Assembly (NCBI RefSeq): GCF_015056685.1
Contig: NZ_SVFW01000005.1
Coordinates: 62,001-126,000, forward strand
From: Butyrivibrio sp.
Lineage (GTDB): Bacteria; Bacillota; Clostridia; Lachnospirales; Lachnospiraceae
Direction: 5' to 3'
Length of the DNA: 64,000 nt
Part shown: positions 1-8,024 of the stretch, piece after piece
Layout of the letters: each line of letters opens with the position of its first letter
Position numbering within the stretch: position 1 is the first letter of the stretch
The notes under the pieces: generated by a model
Databases searched by the model: none
Told to the model about the DNA's origin: nothing
Seen by the model: the letters and a program-made list of their open reading frames with translations, nothing else
Translations under genes and position numbers: made by a program

Positions 1-643
1 GCTCTTTTATCTCTTTTGAGATAACTGCCTGAAAATCTCTTACGATAGTTGGGAAAGGATGTGGTCCCATAACTGAGCCAAGGCAGTAATGGGTGTCATC
101 AATTCTCCTTGTCCACTCCCTCATTGCCTCAGAAACCGCATCCTTTAAGGTTGCAGTTCCTGTTGTAACAGGCACGACTTCTGCTCCTAAAAGCTTCATT
201 TTGTAGACGTTGAGTGCCTGTCTCTTTGTGTCCTCTTCTCCCATAAATACTACGCATTCCATCCCCATAAGAGCTGCGGCTGTGGCAGTTGCAACACCGT
301 GCTGACCTGCTCCTGTTTCTGCGATAAGTCTTGTCTTACCCATCTTTTTGGCAAGAAGTGCCTGACCTAAAACATTGTTGATCTTATGGGCACCGGTATG
401 ATTTAAATCTTCTCTCTTTAGATAGATTTTTGCTCCGTCCAGGTCCTTTGTCATTTTCTCAGCATAGTAAAGCCTTGAAGGGCGGCCTGCGTACTCATTT
501 AAGAGCTCTGTCAATTCCCTGTTAAACTCAGGATCGTCCTTAAATCTGTTATATGCATTTTCAAGTTCAATTACCGCATTCATCAAAGTCTCAGGAATAT
601 ACTGACCTCCGTGAACTCCAAATCTTCCCTTTGTATTTTCCAT
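1..643 (-). CDS. trpB: Tryptophan synthase beta chain (partial, 3' part beyond the left edge)
   Basis: Catalyses the PLP-dependent condensation of indole with serine to give tryptophan, as the beta subunit of the TrpA2B2 complex in the cytoplasm. About 214 N-terminal residues are present, starting at the ATG at 643 behind GAGGAG. They begin MENTKGRFGVHGGQY and include the PLP-lysine region LNHTGAHKINN and the glycine-rich AETGAGQHGVAT segment, both typical of TrpB. The gene is open to the window edge, so the C-terminal half and any trpA lie outside. It follows trpF by about 20 bp as the last visible gene of the trp operon. Confidence 0.96.
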   Translation of the reverse strand, partial: MENTKGRFGVHGGQYIPETLMNAVIELENAYNRFKDDPEFNRELTELLNEYAGRPSRLYYAEKMTKDLDGAKIYLKREDLNHTGAHKINNVLGQALLAKKMGKTRLIAETGAGQHGVATATAAALMGMECVVFMGEEDTKRQALNVYKMKLLGAEVVPVTTGTATLKDAVSEAMREWTRRIDDTHYCLGSVMGPHPFPTIVRDFQAVISKEIKE

Positions 644-664
644 TGTCTACTCCTCAATCTCTTT

Positions 665-1273
665 TCACAGCTGCGCTGCAAGTCTTACATTTGCTACAAA
701 GCTCCCCATTTTGGAAGCATCCTTATGTCCGTCCGTCTCTATCCCGGAGCTTACATCAACTCCGAAAGGATTTATCCTATGTACCACTTCTTTGACGTTT
801 TCAGGAAAAAGACCTCCCGCCAAAAAGAATGGTCTGTTAACATTTTTAAGAAGCTCCCAGTCAAAGTTCTTCCCTTCTCCAAGGCCTGCATCTAAGAGCA
901 CGTAATCCGCTATGCTTTCATTGGCAATATTGATATCCTCTTCATTTTTTATGATAAACGCCTTGATTATTGGCTTATCTGTATGGAGCCTCAAATGTCT
1001 TATATAACTCTCATTTTCGTGACCATGAAGCTGTATCACATCTATGATCTTTTCATTAATAAGCCTTATTACTTCATCAGGATCCTCATCTACAAAAACG
1101 CCAACTGCCTTTATATCTTTGTTTAGATCATCCTTAAGCTTTTTGGCTGTTTCAGGATCAACATAGCGCTTACTCTTTTTCCAGAATACAAACCCGATAT
1201 AATCAGGCTTAAATATGTTTGCGGAAGCAATGTCTTCCTTCTTTTTTAATCCGCAAAGTTTAATCTTAGTCAT
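665..1273 (-). CDS. trpF: Phosphoribosylanthranilate isomerase
   Basis: Third step of the tryptophan branch: isomerises N-(5-phosphoribosyl)anthranilate to CdRP. The 202-residue protein is the usual length for a monofunctional TrpF (beta/alpha)8 barrel. The catalytic Cys sits in the N-terminal KLCGL motif, and the general acid Asp is in LLDAGLGEGKNFDW. The phosphate-binding end reads GVDVSSGIE. It lies between trpC (13 bp away) and trpB, so the isomerase and synthase are separate genes here, unlike the TrpCF fusion of enteric bacteria. Confidence 0.95.
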   Translation of the reverse strand: MTKIKLCGLKKKEDIASANIFKPDYIGFVFWKKSKRYVDPETAKKLKDDLNKDIKAVGVFVDEDPDEVIRLINEKIIDVIQLHGHENESYIRHLRLHTDKPIIKAFIIKNEEDINIANESIADYVLLDAGLGEGKNFDWELLKNVNRPFFLAGGLFPENVKEVVHRINPFGVDVSSGIETDGHKDASKMGSFVANVRLAAQL

Positions 1274-1286
1274 TTTTCTTCTCTCT

Positions 1287-2066
1287 TCAGGCTCCTTTAA
1301 GTATCGCCAAAGCCTTGCTTTTATCCTCTGCCCTCATAAGCGTTTCACCTACAAGGACTGCATCAGTTCCTATTTCCTTAAGCGCTTTTATGTCTTCATT
1401 TGACTTAATGCCACTTTCTGAAACAAAGACCAGATCTTTGGGAACCATATCCCTTAGCCTTTTTCCAAGGCTTATATCAACACTGAAGTCCTTCAGATTT
1501 CTGTTATTCACACCAATGATCCGGGCGCCTGCCTTAAGGGCTGTCTCAATTTCTTTTTCGTCGTGGCACTCAACGATTGCTGAAATGCCAAGCTCATCAC
1601 AGATATTTAAGTACTCTTTTATCCGGCTCTCAGAAAGTATCGAAACAATTAAAAGAACTGCTGATGCCCCTAAAATCCTGGCTTCATAGATCATGTACTC
1701 ATCAACTGTAAAGTCCTTTCGAATGATGGGAATACTGACATTCTCTGATATCTCTTTCAGATACTCATTCTTCCCAAGAAACCACTTGGGCTCAGTCAGG
1801 ACAGATATCGCATCTGCCCCGGCCCTCTCATAGTCCATGGCTATCTGAACGTAAGGAAACTCCTCTGCTATTATTCCCTTTGAGGGAGATGCCTTTTTAC
1901 ATTCGCAGATAAAAGAAATTCCTTCTTTTTTCAGTGCCTTCTCAAAAGAAAAATCTCCCTTTGGAAGTGACAGTGCCTTCTTTTTTACTTCTTCAAAGGG
2001 CTTTATCTTTTTTTCTTCTTCAATTCTTGTCTTTGTGTACTCTGCAATTTCTTCTAAGATATTCAT
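1287..2066 (-). CDS. trpC: Indole-3-glycerol phosphate synthase
   Basis: Closes the indole ring, converting CdRP to indole-3-glycerol phosphate. The 259-residue barrel shows family landmarks: FICECKKASPSKG with the catalytic Lys, PIIRKDFTVDEYMI, GVNNRNL, and the phosphate-binding FVSESGI and ALVGETLM motifs. The ATG at 2066 is chosen because GGGAG lies 7 nt upstream, while the in-frame ATG at 2084 has no ribosome binding site. It sits between trpD and trpF in the operon under the Trp T-box. Confidence 0.95.
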   Translation of the reverse strand: MNILEEIAEYTKTRIEEEKKIKPFEEVKKKALSLPKGDFSFEKALKKEGISFICECKKASPSKGIIAEEFPYVQIAMDYERAGADAISVLTEPKWFLGKNEYLKEISENVSIPIIRKDFTVDEYMIYEARILGASAVLLIVSILSESRIKEYLNICDELGISAIVECHDEKEIETALKAGARIIGVNNRNLKDFSVDISLGKRLRDMVPKDLVFVSESGIKSNEDIKALKEIGTDAVLVGETLMRAEDKSKALAILKGA

Positions 2067-2096
2067 CTTTGGCTCCCGGTTCATTGCTGTTTTTCT

Positions 2097-3113
2097 TTAT
2101 CTGTTGCTGACTTCTATGATCTTATTAAGTGTTTCTTTTGCCTTACCTGAGTCAATTATGTCTGCTGCAAGCTTTACTCCATCTGCCATGGACTGTGCCT
2201 TTCCTCCGATATAAAGAGCTGCTCCTGCATTTAAAAGGACTGCATTTCTCTTATGCCCCTTAACTCCGCTTAAGATATCAAGAGTAATCTTGGCATTTTC
2301 CTGTGGTGTTCCGCCCTTGAGATCATTTTTATCGCAGGTTTCAAAACCGAAGTCTTCAGGCTTTATGGTAAATGTCTTATACCATCCATCCTTTATCTCG
2401 CATATCTTTGTTGGCGCTGAAAGAGAAATCTCATCGAGTTTATCCATTCCATAGACAACCATTCCGCGCTCGATACCAAGGTTTACAAGTACCTGCGCCA
2501 AAGGCTCAACAAGATAGTCGTCATATACTCCAAGGAGCTGCATCTTAGGTGATGCCGGATTAGTCAAAGGTCCAAGAATATTGAACACTGTTCTGAATCC
2601 AAGCTCCTTTCTGATAGCGCCTACATACTTCATTGATGTGTGGTACTTCTGTGCAAAGAAGAAGCACATTCCTGCTTCTTTGAGAAGTTCAACACATTTC
2701 TCAGGGCTCTGATCAATATTTACTCCAAGTGCTTCAAGGCAGTCTGCTGTTCCGCACAGTGATGATGCTGCTCTGTTTCCGTGCTTTGCAACCTTGATGC
2801 CTGCAGCTGCTGCAATAATTGCTGTTGTAGTAGAGATGTTAAAGCTTCCTGCGTTGTCTCCACCTGTTCCTACAATCTCGAGCACGTCCATACCTGTATC
2901 AACTCTTGTAGCATGATCTCTCATGGCTGCAGCACAACCTGCAATCTCATCAGTTGTCTCTGCCCTTGCGCTCTTAGTAGAAAGAGCTGCAAGAAAAGCC
3001 GCATTCTGAGTAGGTGTTGTCTCACCACTCATGATCTCATTCATTACTGAGTAGGCTTCGTCATAAGATAAGTCCTCTTTGTTTACGATTTTTACGATTG
3101 CTTCTTTGATCAT
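2097..3113 (-). CDS. trpD: Anthranilate phosphoribosyltransferase
   Basis: Transfers phosphoribose from PRPP to anthranilate. The 338-residue protein carries the glycine-rich PRPP loop VGTGGDNAGSFNIST, KHGNRAASS, and the FGxRTxFNxLGPLTNP signature. The ATG at 3113 follows GAGGAG; an upstream GTG at 3161 lies in the T-run of the T-box terminator and is unlikely to be used. It is the first gene after the T-box. Anthranilate synthase (trpE/trpG) is not in the window, although the leader sits directly before trpD. Confidence 0.95.
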   Translation of the reverse strand: MIKEAIVKIVNKEDLSYDEAYSVMNEIMSGETTPTQNAAFLAALSTKSARAETTDEIAGCAAAMRDHATRVDTGMDVLEIVGTGGDNAGSFNISTTTAIIAAAAGIKVAKHGNRAASSLCGTADCLEALGVNIDQSPEKCVELLKEAGMCFFFAQKYHTSMKYVGAIRKELGFRTVFNILGPLTNPASPKMQLLGVYDDYLVEPLAQVLVNLGIERGMVVYGMDKLDEISLSAPTKICEIKDGWYKTFTIKPEDFGFETCDKNDLKGGTPQENAKITLDILSGVKGHKRNAVLLNAGAALYIGGKAQSMADGVKLAADIIDSGKAKETLNKIIEVSNR

Positions 3114-3161
3114 TTTGCATTCTCCTCTCGTTGCCTCTGCCAAGGGCTCTGCTTTACACAC

Positions 3162-3480
3162 AAAAAAGTCCTTGACAGAAAAACCTATTGTTTTCTGTCA
3201 AGGACGAATATTTATACACTATCCGCGGTGCCACCTTGATTCACGAAAATGACTTCGTGCTCTTGCAGGATACCTACATATCCCCGACTACTAACGTAAG
3301 CCTCACGTCACGGATACTAGAGAAATTTCTTTCTTTTTCCCCATGCCCTCAGCGGCCCATATAAGGACAAGTGCTCATCCACGCGCCTCGCGACCATCCG
3401 GCTTCCACCATCCCGGACTCTCTGGAAAGATAATTCTTTCGGTGCAAAATGCGCTTTTTCTTCCGCTTCACTGGTTTAAA
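3162..3480 (-). promoter_or_regulatory. T-box leader of the trp operon (tRNA-Trp responsive)
   Basis: The minus strand carries the conserved T-box AAGGTGGCACCGCGG (3223-3237), which pairs with the acceptor end of uncharged tRNA. Just downstream is an intrinsic terminator of 13-bp arms (3168-3180 and 3193-3205) followed by a T-run. A TGG triplet at 3357-3359 precedes GCCGCTGAGG, the position equivalent to the specifier codon in the Phe leader of this window. TGG and the downstream trpDCFB genes agree on tRNA-Trp. The exact 5' end near 3480 is estimated. Confidence 0.9.
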
Positions 3481-3554
3481 TTATTAAATTGATAAAATAT
3501 TACTACGATTGTTACTACGCGTCAATGCATTTTTATAAAAAAATTCAAAAAATC

Positions 3555-4739
3555 TTACTCATTACCAAAAAGATCTCTTGTGTAGACCTTATCTACCACA
3601 TCTGCAAGGTCTGGTGTGATCCTGTTCGCAATGATGTAATCGCACTCTTTCTTAAAGGTCGCAAGGTCTCTTTCAACCTTGGAATTAAAGAACAGATCAT
3701 CCTTAAGAGTTGGCTCATAAACCACACACTCAATGCCTCTGGATTTGATTCTCTTCATGATTCCCTGAATAGCTGACTGTCTGAAGTTATCTGAGCCTGC
3801 CTTCATGGTAAGTCTGTAAACACCAACTTTTTTTGGCTGAAGAGCCCATATTCTGTCAGCTATGAAATCTTTTCTGGTTCTGTTGGCCTCAACTATCGCG
3901 CTGATAAGGTTATTGGGAACATCCTCATAGTTGGCAAGAAGCTGCTTGGTATCCTTTGGAAGACAGTATCCACCGTAACCAAAAGAAGGGTTGTTATAGA
4001 AATTGCCAATTCTGGGATCAAGGCAGACACCATCGATGATATTTCTGGTGTTGAGTCCTCTCACCTCTGCATATGTGTCAAGCTCATTAAAGTATGAAAC
4101 ACGAAGAGCAAGGAATGTATTGGCAAAAAGCTTAACACATTCTGCCTCAGTAGTATTCATGAACAGAGTCTGAACCTCTTCTTTAAGAGCGCCCTGTTTA
4201 AGCATTCCTGCAAAAAGATGAGCCTTCTGTTCTGCTTCCTCGCTGTCTGTGTTGTAACCAACAATGATCCTTGATGGATAGAGGTTGTCATACAGAGCAT
4301 GCCCCTCTCTTAAGAACTCAGGTGAGAACATGATGTGGTCTGTGTTAAACTCCTCCATAAGTTCTTCTGTGTATCCTACAGGGATAGTTGATTTGATAAC
4401 TATATAAGCATCCGGATTCTCTTTTCTTACCTGCTCAACAACTGACAAAACTGATGAAGTATCAAAGTAATTCATCTTTTCATCGTAATTTGTAGGCGTA
4501 GAAACAATTACAAAATCAGCTCCATCATAAGCTGATGATGCATCTGTTGTAGCAAAAAGATTAAGTGTCTTATTTGCAAGATACTCCTCTATCTCCTTGT
4601 CTACTATAGGTGATTTTCTGTTGTTGACCATATCAACTTTTTCCTGAATAACGTCAACGGCAACAACTTCATTGTATTGTGATAATAAAATGGAATTAGA
4701 GAGGCCGACATAGCCTGTTCCAACTACTGCAATTTTCAT
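3555..4739 (-). CDS. ugd: UDP-glucose 6-dehydrogenase
   Basis: Oxidises UDP-glucose to UDP-glucuronate with NAD+, feeding capsule, exopolysaccharide or cell-wall polymer synthesis. The 394 residues open with the Rossmann motif VVGTGYVGLS. FSPEFLREG follows in the middle, and the catalytic Cys is in FGYGGYCLPKDTK near residue 260. The length matches single-domain-pair UGDs of Firmicutes and enteric bacteria. The gene stands alone with its own promoter, divergent from the PilZ gene, which may hint at linked control of surface polysaccharide and cyclic-di-GMP, though this is only inference. Confidence 0.95.
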   Translation of the reverse strand: MKIAVVGTGYVGLSNSILLSQYNEVVAVDVIQEKVDMVNNRKSPIVDKEIEEYLANKTLNLFATTDASSAYDGADFVIVSTPTNYDEKMNYFDTSSVLSVVEQVRKENPDAYIVIKSTIPVGYTEELMEEFNTDHIMFSPEFLREGHALYDNLYPSRIIVGYNTDSEEAEQKAHLFAGMLKQGALKEEVQTLFMNTTEAECVKLFANTFLALRVSYFNELDTYAEVRGLNTRNIIDGVCLDPRIGNFYNNPSFGYGGYCLPKDTKQLLANYEDVPNNLISAIVEANRTRKDFIADRIWALQPKKVGVYRLTMKAGSDNFRQSAIQGIMKRIKSRGIECVVYEPTLKDDLFFNSKVERDLATFKKECDYIIANRITPDLADVVDKVYTRDLFGNE

Positions 4740-4787
4740 TTTGATCTCCTTAGAAATGTTATGCTCTCAAATATAAAAGCAGCTCTT

Positions 4788-4816
4788 ATTATACACCAGC
4801 GGCCCATTCATTACAA
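4788..4816 (-). promoter_or_regulatory. Promoter of ugd (sigma-A type)
   Basis: On the minus strand TTGTAA (4811-4816) and TATAAT (4788-4793) are separated by 17 bp, about 50 bp upstream of the ugd start. The -35 lies next to that of the divergent PilZ promoter. Confidence 0.65.
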
Positions 4817-4817
4817 T

Positions 4818-4846
4818 TTCACTTATCACGATAAATAGTGTATAAT
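4818..4846 (+). promoter_or_regulatory. Promoter of the PilZ gene
   Basis: TTCACT (4818-4823), a 17-bp spacer and TATAAT (4841-4846) read rightward. An in-frame ATG at 4845 falls inside this -10 box, which supports the downstream start at 4902. Confidence 0.6.
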
Positions 4847-4901
4847 GAATCATATAAAAAGATGCGTTATTTCATTCTCATACCAATATACGGGGGTAAT
4901 T

Positions 4902-5255
4902 ATGGAAGAAAAAAGACGTAGTAGAAGACTTGACCTTACCGGCGAAATTATCATCAAAGAAGTTGGCGGACCAGATAATGGAGAAACAGTTGATATCAAG
5001 ATTACTGACGCATCAAGTGTCGGAGTAGGTTTTATTACAGACAAACAGCTTGCCATTGGCGACAACTATGAAGCTAATCTGGCCATTTGGACAAAAGAAG
5101 TTCTGCATGTATTTATAAAGATCGTCAGAGCCACTGTCAATGAAGACGGATACCATTATGGCGGCTTGTTCATCGGAATGCCAGAGGATCTTAAGCAGCG
5201 TATCGATGTCTATGAGATCGTAGAGGACGAAAAAGCAAAGCTTGGTGATAAATAA
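4902..5255 (+). CDS. PilZ-domain protein (cyclic-di-GMP receptor candidate)
   Basis: A 117-residue single-domain protein. It has the PilZ signature: an RxxxR motif (RRSRR, residues 4-8) and a D-x-S-x-x-G turn (DASSVG), the two elements that bind cyclic-di-GMP in this family. ATG 4902 follows GGGGG at about 8 nt. The target is unknown. The window also encodes a GGDEF-EAL protein and a PAS-GGDEF protein, so a ligand source is plausible. It is a monocistronic gene bounded by its own promoter and a strong bidirectional terminator. Confidence 0.88.
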   Translation: MEEKRRSRRLDLTGEIIIKEVGGPDNGETVDIKITDASSVGVGFITDKQLAIGDNYEANLAIWTKEVLHVFIKIVRATVNEDGYHYGGLFIGMPEDLKQRIDVYEIVEDEKAKLGDK

Positions 5256-5260
5256 AAACA

Positions 5261-5318
5261 AATCCCTTATTTACCTGCATCAGCGTGATGACCACTGGTA
5301 AATAAGGGATTTTTTATT
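5261..5318. terminator. Bidirectional terminator between the PilZ and LysR genes
   Basis: Perfect 15-bp arms (5261-5275 and 5297-5311) with T-rich tails on both strands. It serves the rightward PilZ gene and the leftward LysR gene. Confidence 0.85.
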
Positions 5319-5319
5319 T

Positions 5320-6216
5320 TTACTTATAGGCTTCAAGCTTTTTGACAAAAGCCTTTCCCATTTCACTAAGTTCACTGCCTTTTCTGGTTATATATCCAAA
5401 AGTGAGCTTCTCTTCCTCTTTTAACTTAACTGCAGTAAGTTCAGAATCATTTAAGCTATCACCGAGCATCGCGGCACCAACAGCATAGCCGTTAAGTCCA
5501 AGCATTAGCTCTATTGAAGTGGCTCTTTCATTGGTGCTGATAACCTTTTTGTAATCATAGGTAGCAAGTGCCTCTTCCCTGTAGTAAAAAGAAGTATTGT
5601 CTCCCTGATCAAATACCATACATGGATAATCCTGCAGCTGTTCGAGGGATATCTCATTTTCAGAAGCAAGTGGATGGTCCTTACGAAGATATACATATGT
5701 ATCTCTTGTAAAAAGATCATGGAACTCAATTGAAGCATCTGCAAATACTTTTTTGAAAGTATTCTTGTTAAAATCTGAAAGAGCTATAACGCCAACTTCA
5801 CTCTTTAATGTCTTCACATCTTCAATTACTTCGCTGGTCTGTGTCTCTTTTATTGAATACTGATACTCCTCAAGATCAAACTCTTTTACTGTGTCAATAA
5901 AAGCGTTTACAGCTATTGTGTAATGCTGCATTGATACTGCAAAGGTCTGCCTGTGGCTGCCTGCATTCAGATATTTATTTTCAACCTTCTCAAACTGCTC
6001 AACAGCATTCCTTGCATAAGCAATAAAAGATGAACCTGCTGCCGTTGTAACCACTCCGTTATGTACTCTCTCAAAGATCTGAATACCAATTTCACTCTCT
6101 AAGTCCCTTACAGCACTTGAAAGTCCCGGCTGGGATACATAGAGCCTGTCTGCTGCCTTTCTCATGGAGCATTCTTCGTCAATGGCGATCACATATTTTA
6201 GCTGTAGTATGGTCAT
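5320..6216 (-). CDS. LysR-family transcriptional regulator
   Basis: A 298-residue regulator. The N-terminal winged helix-turn-helix is clear (QLKYVIAIDEE, then AADRLYVSQPGLSSAVRDLE), followed by a periplasmic-binding-like effector domain. ATG 6216 is chosen because AAGGAG lies 8 nt upstream; the alternative ATG at 6222 is too close to it. The effector and target are unknown. It is encoded next to a chemoreceptor gene, but 74 bp separate them. The sulfur amino acid genes start about 3.4 kb away, and CysB/CysL-like regulation of those is possible but not shown. Confidence 0.9.
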   Translation of the reverse strand: MTILQLKYVIAIDEECSMRKAADRLYVSQPGLSSAVRDLESEIGIQIFERVHNGVVTTAAGSSFIAYARNAVEQFEKVENKYLNAGSHRQTFAVSMQHYTIAVNAFIDTVKEFDLEEYQYSIKETQTSEVIEDVKTLKSEVGVIALSDFNKNTFKKVFADASIEFHDLFTRDTYVYLRKDHPLASENEISLEQLQDYPCMVFDQGDNTSFYYREEALATYDYKKVISTNERATSIELMLGLNGYAVGAAMLGDSLNDSELTAVKLKEEEKLTFGYITRKGSELSEMGKAFVKKLEAYK

Positions 6217-6289
6217 ATACATTACTCCTTTAAAGTATAAAAGTACTGCTATATCATACCACAATCACTCTATGTCACAAAATATTTTT

Positions 6290-8014
6290 TTAGAATTTGA
6301 ACTTATTTACTTCGCCATCAAGCTGCTGAGCGATATTGGCATTTTCATTTACAACTTCTCTGTTCTGGTTCATGTTATCTGACATCTCAGATACAGCACC
6401 TGCAACATCGCTGATGCCTCTTGCACTCTCATCTACTGCTGTTGATACATCATCCATCGCATCAGATACAATGTTCATTGAGCTCTCGATATTCTGTGAA
6501 GCCATCTCCATTGTCTTTAACATTTCAGATATCTTTTTGGCATCTTCCTGATACTGGATTCCGGTATCCATAAGCTGAAGATATCCATCAACCGTCTTCT
6601 CACGGACAAATTCGACCATCTTTGTTGCTTCTTCAGTAAGTTCTTTTACTGTGCTTATAACTTCATCAGATATTTTCTGGATCTTTTTCGCTGTATCTGC
6701 AGAATTAGTAGCAAGTGAGCTTATCTCTCCTGCAACTACAGCAAAGCCTTTTCCGTGCTCTCCTGCTCTTGCAGCTTCAATGCTGGCATTGAGGGACAAA
6801 AGATTTGTCTGTGAAGCGATCTCAAGAATTGTCTGAGTAAGACCGCTTATACCCTCAACAGCCTTTGACTTCTCAATCTTGGCATTTAGATTATTTGCCA
6901 TGTTATCAGCTGCTTCCTTGGCAAGATTAGTCTCTTCCTCTGCGTGCTGTCTCATTTCCATAGCGCGCTGCTCCATTTGACCTGCGTAATCGGTTCCTTC
7001 ACGGACACTTGAATACATTCCCTGAACGTCTTCTTTGATCTTGCTGGTTGATCCCTGAACCTGCTGGAGAGACGCTGATGTTTCTTCCATTGCAGCACTC
7101 ATCTCTTCCATGGTTGCAGATACAGTGTCAAGCTGATCATTTGTCTTTATTGTTGTATCAAGGGCTGTATCAACAGAGCCTGAAAGCTTGCTTGAGCTTG
7201 TATAGATTGAACTTACAACATCTCTAATATACTCAAGAAGGCTGTTTATGCCATCTGCAATATCAGTTACTTCGTCGTTTCCTTTGATCTCGATCTTCTG
7301 TGTAAGATCGCCGTCATTGCTTACAAGGTCATTTATCTTTCTCTCTACCTTGTTAAGACCACTTACAATTCCTCCTGCCATGAGAATAGAAACGAGGGCA
7401 GAAACTGCAGAAAGAATAATTCCAATAATAACTATGGTCCTTACTATAGCATTAAGTGAGTTAACAAGTTCATCAACGATATAGTCAACTCCAAGAATAC
7501 CAACTGTTTCTCCTGCTTTATTAAAAATAGGAGCATAAGCTGTAATGTAGTGAGCTCCTGATGCAGCTTTGTTTATGTCTGTTGATACATATCCGTCTGA
7601 AGTCAGAGCCTTATTCATTCCAGCCTGGAATGAGCTTTCAACTCCTGCTCCAATAGCAATGCCGTCTGAAACAGGTCTTGAAAGATAAACAAGACTTCCG
7701 TCTCTTGTTCCCGCTGTATAGATGGAACTTATATTTGCTGAACTAACCACCTGGGCCATATCCTCAAGCATTACTGTGTTGGCATAGCTGTCGTCAGCAC
7801 CTGTATCCAAAAGGCTAAGCAGATTACCATTGAGCTGTTTTGCAGCTATCTGTGTTACAGCAAGAGTATCTTCAGATGCGCTCTTTACATAGCTGTTATG
7901 TACGAAACGATAAATTGTAATGCCCATTACTGTGCATGTAATGATGTTTATCATGATACTCATGATTATTATCTTTAATCTGATACTAAATCTCATTCCT
8001 CTATTGTTTTCCAT
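6290..8014 (-). CDS. Methyl-accepting chemotaxis protein
   Basis: A 574-residue transmembrane chemoreceptor. In order it has TM1 (about residues 10-32), an extracellular cache-like sensor of about 160 residues, TM2 (IVRTIVIIGIILSAVSALVS), a HAMP linker and the cytoplasmic signalling coiled coil. The hairpin tip QTNLLSLNASIEAARAGEHG is the conserved CheA/CheW contact. ATG 8014 follows GAGGAG. It starts 10 bp after the stop of a lipoprotein solute-binding gene, so the two are almost surely cotranscribed. The binding protein is the likely ligand-loaded partner of the sensor domain. Confidence 0.93.
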   Translation of the reverse strand: MENNRGMRFSIRLKIIIMSIMINIITCTVMGITIYRFVHNSYVKSASEDTLAVTQIAAKQLNGNLLSLLDTGADDSYANTVMLEDMAQVVSSANISSIYTAGTRDGSLVYLSRPVSDGIAIGAGVESSFQAGMNKALTSDGYVSTDINKAASGAHYITAYAPIFNKAGETVGILGVDYIVDELVNSLNAIVRTIVIIGIILSAVSALVSILMAGGIVSGLNKVERKINDLVSNDGDLTQKIEIKGNDEVTDIADGINSLLEYIRDVVSSIYTSSSKLSGSVDTALDTTIKTNDQLDTVSATMEEMSAAMEETSASLQQVQGSTSKIKEDVQGMYSSVREGTDYAGQMEQRAMEMRQHAEEETNLAKEAADNMANNLNAKIEKSKAVEGISGLTQTILEIASQTNLLSLNASIEAARAGEHGKGFAVVAGEISSLATNSADTAKKIQKISDEVISTVKELTEEATKMVEFVREKTVDGYLQLMDTGIQYQEDAKKISEMLKTMEMASQNIESSMNIVSDAMDDVSTAVDESARGISDVAGAVSEMSDNMNQNREVVNENANIAQQLDGEVNKFKF

Positions 8015-8024
8015 TTTTATCTCC

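Noticed and set aside
3159..3161. Upstream GTG start for trpD
   Set aside because: It lies in the T-box terminator tail; the ATG at 3113 has GAGGAG.
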